From positions 124,001-188,000 of the forward strand of contig NZ_JBKFGH010000011.1 in NCBI RefSeq assembly GCF_051233475.1: a stretch of 64,000 nt of DNA, read 5' to 3'. The stretch comes from Bacillus_BU sp051233475 (GTDB lineage: Bacteria > Bacillota > Bacilli > Bacillales > Cytobacillaceae). Positions 50,641 through 60,200 of the stretch are shown piece after piece. Below the pieces are notes generated by a model that did no database searches, had not been told where the DNA came from, and worked only from the letters and a program-made list of their open reading frames with translations. Position 1 is the stretch's first letter; every line of letters starts with the position of its first letter. Both the position numbers and the translations under genes were made by a program.

Positions 50641-51096
50641 TCAGTCTTCAATTTTGTCTTTTAAATCCCACTTCACAGTAAATTGAACTTTTGCGCCCTT
50701 TTTACGCGGATGTTCAAATGCCTCTGATAAAACCCCTTTTTGGTGCTCCGTTTGTTGTGCCAAAAAGCCAGCTTCAAGATGAAAGGTGCTGTCAGGATAA
50801 CTGTTCAGACGTTCAGTAATGACATCACTTTGTAACTCAAAAAGTTTTTCTTGTTTTGATTCTGATTTAATGGTCAGTGTTCCCCAGCCAGCTTGATGAA
50901 AAAATGCGGTGATCTCGTCGCTTGTATTTAACGGGTACTTACGTGCTATTCTCTTTCCAGCCCAATATAGAAGCTCAGGAGTATCTTTGCCAAGTAAATC
51001 TTGAAGTAAATCCTCACGAATAAGGTTATATCCAAAGATTGGGACAGAGAGAGTCTCCTTTTGGATTAATTTTTCTTGTATTGTAAGTTCACTCAA
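50641..51096 (-). CDS. yslB: YslB family protein (DUF2507)
   Basis: A 151-residue soluble protein of the DUF2507/YslB family, with conserved LLYWAGKRIARKYP, FFHQAGWGTL and HLEAGFLAQQ. It belongs to a ligand-binding-like superfamily; function unknown. It is encoded opposite lysC and sdhC, as in B. subtilis. The TTG at 51096 is chosen for AGGGGAG just upstream and similarity in length; an ATG at 51138 would start before that ribosome site. Confidence 0.87.
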   Translation of the reverse strand: MSELTIQEKLIQKETLSVPIFGYNLIREDLLQDLLGKDTPELLYWAGKRIARKYPLNTSDEITAFFHQAGWGTLTIKSESKQEKLFELQSDVITERLNSYPDSTFHLEAGFLAQQTEHQKGVLSEAFEHPRKKGAKVQFTVKWDLKDKIED

Positions 51097-51138
51097 TGGT
51101 CTCCCCTCTTTCTCTAGCTCTATTATATACATTTTCAA

Positions 51139-51334
51139 TAAAAACAGTCATGAGTTTTTAATCCAGTTCAAGTGATTATTGAATTTTTAATCATCACAAA
51201 ATTTGCCGAATAATATTTTAAAATCGATAAGAGAATAAGGAAAAATTTATCGCAAGGTGTAAAAATCTGAATTTTTCGAATAACAAATTATTCTAAAAAA
51301 AATTATTTTTCAACAAATTTTTGAATACGTTTTC
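51139..51334. other. AT-rich gap between yslB and the sdh promoter
   Basis: Divergent intergenic region, very AT-rich. I see no gene, riboswitch or recognisable operator in it. Confidence 0.6.
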
Positions 51335-51363
51335 TTGACGCGTCGAAAAGACAGGGTTAAAAT
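51335..51363 (+). promoter_or_regulatory. Probable promoter of sdhCAB
   Basis: TTGACG (51335-51340), 17 bases, TAAAAT (51358-51363), leaving a leader of about 115 bases before sdhC. The long leader could be a target for post-transcriptional control, as known for sdh in B. subtilis (inference). Confidence 0.65.
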
Positions 51364-51483
51364 GTATATGTTACAAAATTGTTAGAAATACCTGAATCGT
51401 TTTCAAAATCGACTATTTTTACTATTTTGAAAATGATAAAGAAATTCGTAACGCCATTATATATCATTAGGGGGGGTAAGTTC

Positions 51484-52092
51484 ATGGCAGAGAATCGAGA
51501 ATTTTTTTATCGCAGATTGCATTCATTACTAGGGGTCATTCCAGTAGGACTTTTCCTAACACAGCATTTGGTGATCAACCATTTTGCGACCAAAGGGGTA
51601 GATGCATTTAATGAAGCATCAGAATTTATGGCAAATCTACCATTTAAATGGTTCTTAGAAACATTTATTATCTTTTTGCCATTATTGTTTCATGCAATCT
51701 ACGGGATTTATATTGCATTCACAGCTCAAAACAACGTTGGTAGATTTGGATTCTTCCGCAACTGGATGTTTGCCCTTCAACGGGTATCTGGGGTTATCAC
51801 CCTTATTTTCCTAGCATGGCATGTATGGGAAACCCGGGTTGCAGCTGCAATGGGCGCTGAAGTGAACTTTGACATGATGGCTAATATTCTATCGAATCCA
51901 TTCATGTTAGTGTTCTATATTGTGGGTGTCATTTCGGCAATTTTCCATTTTGCGAACGGCCTTTGGGGCTTCTTTGTTAGCTGGGGCATTACAGTTTCAC
52001 CACGTTCTCAACAGATCTCTACATACGTAACGCTCGGAATTTTTGTTGCCTTATCCATTGTTGGTTTACGCGCTATATTTGCGTTTATTTAA
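51484..52092 (+). CDS. sdhC: Succinate dehydrogenase cytochrome b558 subunit
   Basis: Di-heme membrane anchor of complex II, 202 residues as in B. subtilis. Five membrane helices with histidines positioned for heme ligation (TQHLVINHF, LFHAIYGIY, LAWHVWETR, FHFANGLWGF). The ATG at 51484 has a GGGGGG run upstream; a longer reading from 51379 is not supported. First gene of sdhCAB; the menaquinone-reducing type of complex II is expected. Confidence 0.96.
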   Translation: MAENREFFYRRLHSLLGVIPVGLFLTQHLVINHFATKGVDAFNEASEFMANLPFKWFLETFIIFLPLLFHAIYGIYIAFTAQNNVGRFGFFRNWMFALQRVSGVITLIFLAWHVWETRVAAAMGAEVNFDMMANILSNPFMLVFYIVGVISAIFHFANGLWGFFVSWGITVSPRSQQISTYVTLGIFVALSIVGLRAIFAFI

Positions 52093-52168
52093 TCGTTTTT
52101 TACTGTTTCATAGTTTAGTAGACCAATATGGAAAAAGACTTTACTAGGAATTAAGGGAGTGAGCCACA

Positions 52169-53929
52169 ATGAGTAAAGGAAAAGTAATTGTAGTCGGTGG
52201 TGGTTTAGCCGGCTTGATGGCTACAATAAAGATTGCAGAACATGGAACTCCAGTAGAATTATTCTCTTTGGTTCCGGTTAAACGATCTCACTCTGTTTGT
52301 GCCCAAGGTGGTATTAATGGAGCTGTAAATACAAAAGGGGAAGGCGACTCTCCATGGGAACACTTTGATGATACCGTGTATGGTGGAGACTTCCTTGCAA
52401 ACCAACCTCCTGTAAAAGCAATGTGTGATGCTGCACCTGGTATCATTAACATGCTTGACCGTATGGGGGTTATGTTCAACCGTACTCCGGAAGGATTGCT
52501 TGATTTCCGTCGTTTCGGTGGTACTCAACATCACCGAACAGCGTTTGCTGGAGCAACGACTGGACAACAGCTTTTATATGCACTTGATGAGCAGGTTAGA
52601 AGACATGAAGTGGACGGGCTTGTTACAAAGTACGAAGGCTGGGAATTCCTTGGAGCTGTTATCGATGATGAAGGCGTTTGTCGTGGGATTACTGCGCAAA
52701 ACCTTGCTTCTATGGAGATTCGTTCCTTCGCTGCTGATGCCGTTATTTTAGCAACCGGCGGACCAGGAATTATCTTTGGTAAATCAACAAACTCTGTTAT
52801 CAATACAGGGTCTGCGGCGTCAATAGTTTACCAACAAGGTGTTTATTATGCGAATGGTGAGTTTATCCAAATTCACCCAACTGCCATCCCAGGCGATGAC
52901 AAGCTTCGCTTAATGAGTGAATCTGCTCGTGGGGAAGGCGGACGTGTTTGGACATATAAAGATGGTAAGCCTTGGTATTTCTTAGAGGAAAAATATCCAG
53001 CGTACGGAAACCTTGTACCTAGGGACATTGCGACTCGTGAAATTTTCGATGTATGCGTAAATCAAAAGCTTGGCATCAACGGTGAGAACATGGTTTATCT
53101 AGACCTTTCTCATAAGGATCCAAAAGAGCTTGATATTAAGCTTGGTGGTATTATCGAAATTTACGAGAAATTCATGGGTGAAGACCCTCGTAAAGTACCA
53201 ATGAAAATCTTCCCTGCTGTTCACTACTCAATGGGTGGATTATGGGTTGATTATGATCAAATGACGAATGTACCAGGTTTATTTGCTGCCGGTGAGTGTG
53301 ATTATTCTCAGCACGGTGGTAACCGCTTAGGTGCAAACTCATTATTATCAGCAATTTACGGTGGAATGGTAGCTGGTCCAAGTGCATTGAAATATATCGA
53401 TGGATTAGCTAAGAGTGTTGATTCTTTACCTTCTTCATTATTTGATGGATTTGTAAAACAAGAAGAAGATAAATGGAACAACATTATGTCTCTAAACGGA
53501 ACAGAAAATGCTTATGTTCTTCATAAAGAGTTAGGCGAATGGATGACTGATAACGTAACAGTTGTTCGCTACAATGATAAATTGAAGCAAACGGATGCTA
53601 AAATTCAAGAGCTTCTTGAAAGATATAAAAACATCAATATCAATGATACTGCGAAATGGAGTAACCAAGGTGCAGCATTTACACGTCAATTGGGGCATAT
53701 GCTTCAGCTTGCCCGTGTAATCACACTCGGTGCGTTAAACCGTAACGAAAGCCGCGGTGCTCACTATAAGCCGGACTTCCCAGACCGTGATGATGAGAAT
53801 TTCTTAAAAACAACTATGGCTAAATTCGTTGGGCCAGACAAAGCTCCAGAAATTAGCTATCAGGAAGTTGATGTTTCATTGATCCAGCCACGTAAGCGTG
53901 ACTATTCTAAGAAGAAAGGGGAGAATTAA
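52169..53929 (+). CDS. sdhA: Succinate dehydrogenase flavoprotein subunit
   Basis: Catalytic subunit with covalent FAD, 586 residues. The FAD-binding GGGLAGLMA is near residues 10-18, the SHSVCAQGGIN segment holds the FAD-linking histidine, and the active-site RHEVDG/HPTAIPG and RGEGGRVW regions are present, plus GECDYSQHGGNRLGANSL. It lies between sdhC and sdhB; sdhB follows after two bases. Confidence 0.97.
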   Translation: MSKGKVIVVGGGLAGLMATIKIAEHGTPVELFSLVPVKRSHSVCAQGGINGAVNTKGEGDSPWEHFDDTVYGGDFLANQPPVKAMCDAAPGIINMLDRMGVMFNRTPEGLLDFRRFGGTQHHRTAFAGATTGQQLLYALDEQVRRHEVDGLVTKYEGWEFLGAVIDDEGVCRGITAQNLASMEIRSFAADAVILATGGPGIIFGKSTNSVINTGSAASIVYQQGVYYANGEFIQIHPTAIPGDDKLRLMSESARGEGGRVWTYKDGKPWYFLEEKYPAYGNLVPRDIATREIFDVCVNQKLGINGENMVYLDLSHKDPKELDIKLGGIIEIYEKFMGEDPRKVPMKIFPAVHYSMGGLWVDYDQMTNVPGLFAAGECDYSQHGGNRLGANSLLSAIYGGMVAGPSALKYIDGLAKSVDSLPSSLFDGFVKQEEDKWNNIMSLNGTENAYVLHKELGEWMTDNVTVVRYNDKLKQTDAKIQELLERYKNININDTAKWSNQGAAFTRQLGHMLQLARVITLGALNRNESRGAHYKPDFPDRDDENFLKTTMAKFVGPDKAPEISYQEVDVSLIQPRKRDYSKKKGEN

Positions 53930-53931
53930 AA

Positions 53932-54690
53932 ATGTCTGAAAAAACAGTTCGTTTTATCATCAGCCGACAAGATGGTCCTAATTCTACCCCTTATACGGAA
54001 GAATTCGTGCTTCCTTATCGTCCGAATATGAACGTTATTTCCTCTCTAATGGAAATTCGTCGTAACCCGGTCAATGCAAAAGGTGAAAAAACAACGCCTA
54101 TTGCATGGGATATGAACTGTTTGGAAGAAGTTTGCGGTGCATGTTCTATGGTGATTAATGGGAAACCTCGCCAATCATGTACAGCTCTAGTTGATCAGTT
54201 AGAGCAACCGATCAGATTAGAGCCAATGCGTACATTCCCAGTTGTTCGCGACTTACAGGTAGACCGAAGCCGGATGTTTGATTCCTTGAAAAAGGTTAAA
54301 GCATGGATTCCGATTGATGGTACGTATGATTTAGGTCCTGGACCACGTATGCCTGAAAAGAAACGTCAATGGGCTTACGAGTTATCAAAATGTATGACTT
54401 GTGGTGTTTGCTTAGAAGCATGTCCGAATGTAAACAGTAAATCTGCTTTTATCGGACCACAGCCATTGTCACAGGTTCGTTTATTTAATGCGCATCCAAC
54501 TGGTGCTATGAATCGTGGCGAACGTTTAGAAGCCATTATGGACGAAGGTGGATTAACGAATTGTGGTAATTCACAAAACTGTGTTCAATCTTGTCCAAAA
54601 GGTATTCCATTAACTACTTCGATTGCATCCTTAAACCGTGCTACTACGGTTCAAGCATTCCGCAATTTCTTTGGTAGTGACGAAGTTTAA
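53932..54690 (+). CDS. sdhB: Succinate dehydrogenase iron-sulfur subunit
   Basis: Three-cluster electron-transfer subunit, 252 residues. The N-terminal ferredoxin-like part has CLEEVCGACSMVI and CTALVDQ for the 2Fe-2S centre. The C-terminal part has CMTCGVCLEACP and CGNSQNCVQSCPKG for the 4Fe-4S and 3Fe-4S centres. It ends the sdhCAB operon at a strong terminator. Confidence 0.97.
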   Translation: MSEKTVRFIISRQDGPNSTPYTEEFVLPYRPNMNVISSLMEIRRNPVNAKGEKTTPIAWDMNCLEEVCGACSMVINGKPRQSCTALVDQLEQPIRLEPMRTFPVVRDLQVDRSRMFDSLKKVKAWIPIDGTYDLGPGPRMPEKKRQWAYELSKCMTCGVCLEACPNVNSKSAFIGPQPLSQVRLFNAHPTGAMNRGERLEAIMDEGGLTNCGNSQNCVQSCPKGIPLTTSIASLNRATTVQAFRNFFGSDEV

Positions 54691-54699
54691 TGAAATGAT

Positions 54700-54731
54700 G
54701 CCCTTTTCCAATGTTGGAAAGGGGCTTTTTT
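54700..54731 (+). terminator. Terminator of sdhCAB
   Basis: Twelve-base stem GCCCTTTTCCAA/TTGGAAAGGGGC with a TG loop (one G-T pair) and six Ts. Confidence 0.9.
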
Positions 54732-54816
54732 ATGGTAATAGTCCTTTAACCGGCATAAAGGATTAAATTTTCTGGTCTTTTTTATAAAAACCATTCTCCA
54801 TCAAGGAATTATAGTC

Positions 54817-54844
54817 ACTACCTTAGTTAAATTCACATATGATA
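54817..54844 (+). promoter_or_regulatory. Sigma-K-type promoter of gerE
   Basis: CATATGATA at 54836-54844 matches the sigma-K -10 pattern CATANNNTA. An AC pair at 54817-54818 lies 17 bases upstream as the -35. gerE is a known late mother-cell gene, which supports the reading. Confidence 0.6.
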
Positions 54845-54908
54845 TGGTGACTAAATATATACCCACCCCGCGGTTCATAGCTGGCGAAGGCAAGGAGGGT
54901 TACAGTAC

Positions 54909-55133
54909 TTGAAGGAGAATGAATATACTCACAAGCCATTACTCACCAAACGAGAAAGAGAAGTGTTCGAACTGTTAGTTCAAGATAAAACGACAAAAGA
55001 AATCGCTGGTGAATTATTTATAAGCGAAAAAACGGTTCGGAATCATATTTCGAATGCCATGCAAAAGCTTGGTGTTAAGGGGCGATCACAAGCAGTTGTA
55101 GAGCTCCTTCGTATGGGAGAGCTAGAACTTTAA
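54909..55133 (+). CDS. gerE: Spore coat transcription regulator GerE
   Basis: A 74-residue DNA-binding protein consisting of a single LuxR-type helix-turn-helix (LTKREREVFELLVQDKTTKE, EKTVRNHISNAMQKLGV). It controls late mother-cell genes including coat proteins in Bacillus. The sequence is nearly the same as B. subtilis GerE. TTG start with AAGGAGGG about 10 bases upstream. Located after sdhCAB as in B. subtilis. Confidence 0.97.
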   Translation: MKENEYTHKPLLTKREREVFELLVQDKTTKEIAGELFISEKTVRNHISNAMQKLGVKGRSQAVVELLRMGELEL

Positions 55134-55286
55134 TGAAGACCGGCTTACCTTTTTCGGGGGGCCGGTTAACATATTTTGCGAACGAAAGTTAACATTACCT
55201 ATTATTGTTGCTTGAAATTTTATTATAAAAGGCGGAAAATAAGAGAAAATGTCGGATTTCATAAAAGTAAAAATGGGGGATAAAAA

Positions 55287-55736
55287 ATGGAATGCGATGA
55301 AAAAGATCAGTGGGAAATAGTCGCTGAGATTGAGAAGGATCTGAGGTACATATCAGGCATTATCAAACAAAAGGGACGGGAAATCTTAAGTAACTATACG
55401 ATTACACCACCGCAATTTGTTGCCCTTCAATGGTTGTTTGAAGAGGGTGATATGACGATTGGGGAACTTTCAAATAAGATGTTTTTAGCTTGTAGCACAA
55501 CTACCGATTTAGTTGATCGAATGGAAAAAAATCAATTAGTTATGAGAGTAAAAGATTCTAGTGATCGGCGTGTCGTTCGGATTCATTTATTGGAAGAGGG
55601 AACGCGAATTATTGATGAAGTGATTAAGAAACGACAGCTTTATTTAAAAGAAGTTCTAAGGAATTTTTCAAATGAAGAGGTTTGTCTTTTAAAAAAGAAT
55701 TTAATTAAATTGCACCAAGGTATGCGAGAAGAATGA
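55287..55736 (+). CDS. ysmB: MarR-family regulator (YsmB)
   Basis: A 149-residue winged-helix regulator of the MarR type: TIGELSNKMFLACSTTTDLV recognition region and the wing KDSSDRRVVRIHL. Target genes are not known. It lies 11 bases before racE, probably the same operon, as in B. subtilis. GGGGG purine run upstream of ATG. Confidence 0.88.
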   Translation: MECDEKDQWEIVAEIEKDLRYISGIIKQKGREILSNYTITPPQFVALQWLFEEGDMTIGELSNKMFLACSTTTDLVDRMEKNQLVMRVKDSSDRRVVRIHLLEEGTRIIDEVIKKRQLYLKEVLRNFSNEEVCLLKKNLIKLHQGMREE

Positions 55737-55747
55737 GGCGATAAGTT

Positions 55748-56566
55748 TTGAATACACCTATTGGGATTATCGATTCGGGAGTAGGCGGTTTAACCGTTGC
55801 AAAAGAAATAATGCGGCAGCTTCCATATGAAGAAATTGTTTATTTGGGCGACACAGCTCGTTGTCCTTATGGGCCACGACCAAGCGAAGAGGTTCAGCTT
55901 TTCACTTGGCAAATGACCCATTTTTTATTGAGAAAAAATATTAAGATGCTTGTCATCGCTTGTAACACGGCGACAGCTGTTGTACTAGAACAAATTAGTA
56001 ATCAGCTTCCTATTCCTGTTATAGGGGTTATTAATCCAGGTGCTAGAGCAGCGCTGAAGCATACTTATAACAATAAAGTTGGGATTATCGGAACAGAAGG
56101 CACAGTGAAAAGCAGGGCGTATGATAAAGCGTTGAAATCTATTAATAAACGGGTTAACGTTACGAGTCTAGCTTGTCCAAAATTTGTACCTTTAGTAGAA
56201 AGTGGGGAGTATTCAGGTCCAGTCGCAAAGAAAATCGTGGCAGAGACGTTGCAGCCTTTGCGCAATAAAGGTCTGGATACATTAATTTTGGGGTGCACTC
56301 ACTATCCTCTCCTTGAACCAGTCATAAAGAATATTATGGGAAAATCGGTAAGCGTGATCAGTTCTGGTGAAGAGACAGCGAGGGAAGTGAGTACAATTCT
56401 TTCGTATAAGGGAATCCTAAATGACAATGAAGTGGAGCCGAAGCATGAATTTTATACGACGGGATCCAGCACTATTTTTGCTAAAATTGCCTCCGAGTGG
56501 CTTGAGAGACCAATAGAAATAGTTGAAACGATAAGACTTGGTGGAGATCAAAGGTTTGAACGATGA
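55748..56566 (+). CDS. racE: Glutamate racemase
   Basis: Makes D-glutamate for peptidoglycan. 272 residues, with the two catalytic cysteines in IACNTATAV and GCTHYPLL and the N-terminal IIDSGVGGLTVAKE. TTG start; position after the MarR gene and before gerM matches B. subtilis racE. The stop codon lies within its own terminator hairpin. Confidence 0.95.
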   Translation: MNTPIGIIDSGVGGLTVAKEIMRQLPYEEIVYLGDTARCPYGPRPSEEVQLFTWQMTHFLLRKNIKMLVIACNTATAVVLEQISNQLPIPVIGVINPGARAALKHTYNNKVGIIGTEGTVKSRAYDKALKSINKRVNVTSLACPKFVPLVESGEYSGPVAKKIVAETLQPLRNKGLDTLILGCTHYPLLEPVIKNIMGKSVSVISSGEETAREVSTILSYKGILNDNEVEPKHEFYTTGSSTIFAKIASEWLERPIEIVETIRLGGDQRFER

Positions 56567-56585
56567 GTTCAAGCCTTTTTTTGAA
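56551..56585 (+). terminator. Terminator overlapping racE 3' end
   Basis: Stem AAGGTTTGAAC/GTTCAAGCCTT (one T-G pair) with a five-base loop that includes the stop codon, followed by seven Ts. Confidence 0.85.
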
Positions 56586-56668
56586 TTAAATTTTCTTTCC
56601 TAAGACGGTCTAATTTTAAAATAGGCTCGTATACATGTAGTACAAACTGTCTTAGGAGGTAATGATAA

Positions 56669-57742
56669 ATGTCTTTAAATAAAAGAGCATTACTATTTTC
56701 TGCTGTCTTCATTTTTGCTACGCTCTTGACTGGCTGCGGTTTGCTAGGGGGAGAGGAAAAAAAGCAAATGGATCCTCCGAAGGAAGTGACATACGAAGAT
56801 AGCGGAAAGGCTGGAACGGAAGAAACATCAGCAACAAAGAAACAGTCTGCCAAGGAAAAGAGCGCAAAAGAAAAAACAGTGCTAACAGAACTATATTTAC
56901 TTGATAAAGAAGGGTATGTTGTTCCACAAACGTTAGCTCTTCCAAAAACAGCCGGCATTGCGAAGCAGGCTTTAGATTACTTAGTTATAAACGGTCCTGT
57001 ATCAGAAATGCTGCCAAATGGATTCCAAGCGGTTATTCCAGCTGATACGCAAGTTTCGGTAGATATAAAAGACGGGGCGGCAACAGTGGATTTCTCCAAA
57101 GAGTTTGCCAATTATAAGAAGGAGCAGGAATTAAAAATTCTTGAATCGATTACTTGGACTCTTACACAGTTTGATTCTATTAAAACAGTAAAACTTCAAA
57201 TGAACGGGAAAGAACTTAATGAAATGCCGGTAAACGGAACTCCTGTTAGCAAGGAACTAAGCCGGGCAAATGGAATAAATATTGATACAAACGATGTTGT
57301 CGATATTGCCAATACAAAGGCGGTTACCGTTTATTATGTTGGTGGAGACGAAGGAGAATATTACTATGTCCCTGTAACCCGCCGAGTCGATAATGAAGTG
57401 AAAAATAATATAGAAGCTGCGATTAATGAATTAGTTGAGGGACCTAATTATGCTTCAAATTTACTATCCGAGTTTGATTCTAATGTGAAATTACTTGATA
57501 AACCAAAGATTGAGAATGGGAAGGTAACTTTAAACTTTAATGAAGCGATCTTTGGAAGCTTTAAAGAAAAAATCATTTCGGATCATCTGTTAAATTCGAT
57601 TGTTCTTTCCTTAACGGAGCAAAAGGGAATTGAATCTGTTTCCATCCTTGTTAAAGGAAAGGCGGAACTCGTGACCGAAAAAGGCGAAAAACTATCAGCA
57701 CCAGTTGCTCGTCCTGAAAAAGTGAATACTGGTAGTTTTTAA
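56669..57742 (+). CDS. gerM: Spore germination/sporulation lipoprotein GerM
   Basis: A 357-residue exported lipoprotein (signal peptide, lipobox LLTGC near residue 24) with two GerMN domains (about residues 90-190 and 215-345). Needed for sporulation and germination in B. subtilis, where it is made in the mother cell. TTAGGAGG precedes the ATG. Position between racE and rph is conserved. A sporulation promoter could not be fixed with confidence. Confidence 0.94.
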   Translation: MSLNKRALLFSAVFIFATLLTGCGLLGGEEKKQMDPPKEVTYEDSGKAGTEETSATKKQSAKEKSAKEKTVLTELYLLDKEGYVVPQTLALPKTAGIAKQALDYLVINGPVSEMLPNGFQAVIPADTQVSVDIKDGAATVDFSKEFANYKKEQELKILESITWTLTQFDSIKTVKLQMNGKELNEMPVNGTPVSKELSRANGINIDTNDVVDIANTKAVTVYYVGGDEGEYYYVPVTRRVDNEVKNNIEAAINELVEGPNYASNLLSEFDSNVKLLDKPKIENGKVTLNFNEAIFGSFKEKIISDHLLNSIVLSLTEQKGIESVSILVKGKAELVTEKGEKLSAPVARPEKVNTGSF

Positions 57743-57774
57743 AAATCAATTTTTGATATACTATATAGTGGCAT

Positions 57775-57813
57775 AGGAAAGGGTTGGCATCTTTTGCTGA
57801 CCCTTCCTTTTTT
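57775..57813 (+). terminator. Terminator after gerM
   Basis: Imperfect stem GGAAAGGGTTGGC/GCTGACCCTTCC and a run of six Ts. Confidence 0.8.
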
Positions 57814-57818
57814 AGTTA

Positions 57819-58003
57819 GGTTGTGTTAAAGAACAGTGTTGACTTTGAACACTCTGTTGATTGGAGCGTAAGGTGCGAGACTCCTGCGGGAGAAGGTGTC
57901 ACGGGAGACCCCACAGGCGCTTTGCGCCGAGGAGGCTCCCGGACTCCCCCTAAGGTGCGGGAGCACCTGGAGCGGAAATCAACAGATCAATACAACAGAG
58001 CCT
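57819..58003 (+). repeat. Dispersed palindromic repeat, copy D
   Basis: Full-length copy between gerM and rph; core 57854-57985 bounded by CTGTTGAT and ATCAACAG, with the same outer TTGTGTTAAAGAACA left arm as copies B and C. Very close to copy B in the core, including the CCCCCTAAGGTGCG segment. Confidence 0.86.
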
Positions 58004-58089
58004 TTAGTTAAAAATGACCTGTTACGGAAACATACAGGGTTCCGTAATGTTGTGATGCTTGAAAATGTTGATTTTGAGGAGGAAAACAA

Positions 58090-58830
58090 GTGCGTTTTGA
58101 TGGACGTGAAAATAGCCAGCTAAGGCCGGTAACAATTGAACCAAATTATTTAAAACACCCAGAAGGCTCGGTGCTAATTTCAGTTGGGGATACAAAGGTG
58201 ATTTGTACCGCCAGCGTCGAAGATCGGGTTCCTCCATTTATGAGAGGAGAGGGAAAAGGATGGATTACAGCTGAATATTCCATGCTTCCTCGAGCGACAG
58301 AACAACGAAATATTCGAGAATCTTCTAAAGGAAAGGTAACAGGAAGAACAATGGAGATTCAACGCTTAATTGGACGAGCATTGAGAGCGGTTGTCGATTT
58401 AGAGGCTTTAGGTGAAAAAACGATCTGGATTGATTGTGATGTCATTCAAGCTGACGGCGGTACCCGTACTGCTTCGATTACCGGGGCTTTTGTAGCCATG
58501 TCCCTTGCATTAAACAAGCTTTTTCAGGAGAAAAAACTGGCTAAACTACCGATAACAGATTATTTGGCTGCTACAAGTGTTGGCGTTTTACCTGATGGAA
58601 ATGTTATCTTAGACTTAAATTACATAGAGGATTCAAGTGCCTGCGTTGACATGAATGTAGTCATGACTGGCAAAGGTGAATTTGTCGAGCTGCAAGGAAC
58701 AGGAGAAGAATCAACCTTCAGCTATAATCAGTTACAGGAACTCATTAAAGCCGCTCAAAGTGGACTGGCTGAATTGGTTGAATTTCAAAAATCTGCTCTA
58801 GGAGAAAGTATTGTGAAAAATATTGGCTAA
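58090..58830 (+). CDS. rph: Ribonuclease PH
   Basis: Phosphate-dependent 3'-5' exoribonuclease that trims tRNA 3' ends. 246 residues; N-terminal RFDGRENSQLRPV, WITAEYSMLPRAT and IQADGGTRTASITGAFVA are the family signatures. GTG start with GAGGAGG seven to eight bases upstream. The rph-ysnA-ysnB order is conserved. Confidence 0.96.
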   Translation: MRFDGRENSQLRPVTIEPNYLKHPEGSVLISVGDTKVICTASVEDRVPPFMRGEGKGWITAEYSMLPRATEQRNIRESSKGKVTGRTMEIQRLIGRALRAVVDLEALGEKTIWIDCDVIQADGGTRTASITGAFVAMSLALNKLFQEKKLAKLPITDYLAATSVGVLPDGNVILDLNYIEDSSACVDMNVVMTGKGEFVELQGTGEESTFSYNQLQELIKAAQSGLAELVEFQKSALGESIVKNIG

Positions 58831-58860
58831 ACCAAACTCTTTTCACAGGGGAGATCGAGA

Positions 58861-59472
58861 ATGAAGGAAATAATCATCGCTACGAAAAATAAAGGAAAAG
58901 CGCGGGAGTTTGAGCAAATGTTTGCATGGAGAGGGTTTCGAGTGCTTACTTTGTTAGATTTTCCCGAAATAGCTGAAATTGAGGAAACGGGAACCACCTT
59001 TGAGGAAAATGCTGTTTTGAAGGCAAAGTCCCTTTCTCAACAATTAGGAAGAATGGTCATTGCGGATGATTCCGGACTAGTTGTAGATGCCTTAGACGGT
59101 AAGCCCGGCGTTTATTCTGCTCGCTATGCAGGCGAGGCTAAGAATGATGAAGCAAATATCGATAAGGTGTTAACAGAGTTGATAGGAGTCTCGGATGAGA
59201 AGAGAACGGCACGGTTTTATTGTGCTTTAGCAATTGCTTTACCAGGTCAGGAAGCGGTAACGGTTTTTGGAACGTGTGAAGGTAGGATTTTACATGAACG
59301 CAGGGGTTCAAACGGTTTTGGGTACGATCCAATTTTTTACTCAATAGAAGAAAATCGTTCAATGGCTGAACTGTCAGCGGAGGAGAAGAATAAAATAAGT
59401 CATCGGGGAAAGGCTCTGAAAAAACTTGAAGAGCAATTGGATACCCTCCTTGAAAAGGGAAATGGCCTATGA
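58861..59472 (+). CDS. ysnA: XTP/dITP diphosphatase (RdgB/HAM1 family)
   Basis: Removes non-canonical purine nucleotides. 203 residues with TKNKGKAREFEQMF, the active-site VIADDSGLVVDALDGKPGVYSARYAG in two blocks, GFGYDPIFY and SHRGKAL. GGGAG precedes the ATG. Its stop overlaps the ysnB start by 4 bases. Confidence 0.95.
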   Translation: MKEIIIATKNKGKAREFEQMFAWRGFRVLTLLDFPEIAEIEETGTTFEENAVLKAKSLSQQLGRMVIADDSGLVVDALDGKPGVYSARYAGEAKNDEANIDKVLTELIGVSDEKRTARFYCALAIALPGQEAVTVFGTCEGRILHERRGSNGFGYDPIFYSIEENRSMAELSAEEKNKISHRGKALKKLEEQLDTLLEKGNGL

Positions 59473-59993
59473 CGAAAATACTCATTGTAAGTGACAGTCA
59501 CCGTTGGAGTGATGAATTGGAGGCAATTAAACAACGGCATGTAGCAGAAGTTGATTTAATGGTCCACTGTGGAGACTCAGAGCTAGCTGCGGATCAACCA
59601 GAAATATCCGGTTTTGTAACTGTAAGGGGAAATTGTGATTATGAAAAGCAGTTTCCAGAAGAGGCACAGGTTGAAATCGACGGTTTTAAGGTGTATGTTA
59701 CCCATGGTCACCTTTTTGGGGTAAAGTCGACGTTAATGAACCTTTATTACCGTGCTAAGGAGGTCGGAGCGGATATCGTCTGCTTCGGTCACTCGCATAT
59801 TCTAGGAATGGAAATGATTGATGGAATGCTGTTTATTAATCCAGGCAGTATCCGATTGCCTCGTGGAAGAAAAGAACGAAGCTATTGTGTATTAGAGTTT
59901 AAAGAGGACGAAGTAGAAATATTGGTGTATGATCTGCAAAAAGGGGAAATCGCGGAGTTAAGACAAAGGTTTCCGCTTTCCACCAAAAAGTAA
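59469..59993 (+). CDS. ysnB: YfcE/MJ0936-type metallophosphoesterase
   Basis: A 174-residue phosphoesterase. Dinuclear metal motifs are complete: SDSHR, HCGDSE, GNCDY, THGH and GHSH. The natural substrate is not known. Overlaps ysnA (ATGA), so it is translationally coupled. Followed by a weak hairpin and then the tRNA promoter. Confidence 0.92.
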   Translation: MTKILIVSDSHRWSDELEAIKQRHVAEVDLMVHCGDSELAADQPEISGFVTVRGNCDYEKQFPEEAQVEIDGFKVYVTHGHLFGVKSTLMNLYYRAKEVGADIVCFGHSHILGMEMIDGMLFINPGSIRLPRGRKERSYCVLEFKEDEVEILVYDLQKGEIAELRQRFPLSTKK

Positions 59994-60051
59994 TTTTTTA
60001 TAATAGAGAGGAAAGAGTATAACTTTCCTCTGAAAAATATTTATTATAGTG

Positions 60052-60080
60052 TTGACATATGTTTGTTAAACCCATATAAT
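60052..60080 (+). promoter_or_regulatory. Promoter of tRNA-Arg
   Basis: Consensus TTGACA (60052-60057), 17 bases, consensus TATAAT (60075-60080). Confidence 0.9.
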
Positions 60081-60116
60081 AAAAAATGTCCTCGCTACAT
60101 TAGCGAAGTTAAACAT

Positions 60117-60190
<74 letters not shown>

Positions 60191-60200
60191 CTAAAAAAAG

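Noticed and set aside
55139..55166. ACCGGC/GCCGGT hairpin after gerE as a terminator
   Set aside because: Six-base stem, large loop and no T-run.
57823..58123. Short frames over repeat copy D
   Set aside because: Repeat-derived, overlapping the rph ribosome site, no family resemblance.
60001..60035. Hairpin AGAGGAAAG/CTTTCCTCT after ysnB as a terminator
   Set aside because: The stem is real but is followed by A-rich rather than T-rich sequence, so I did not call it.
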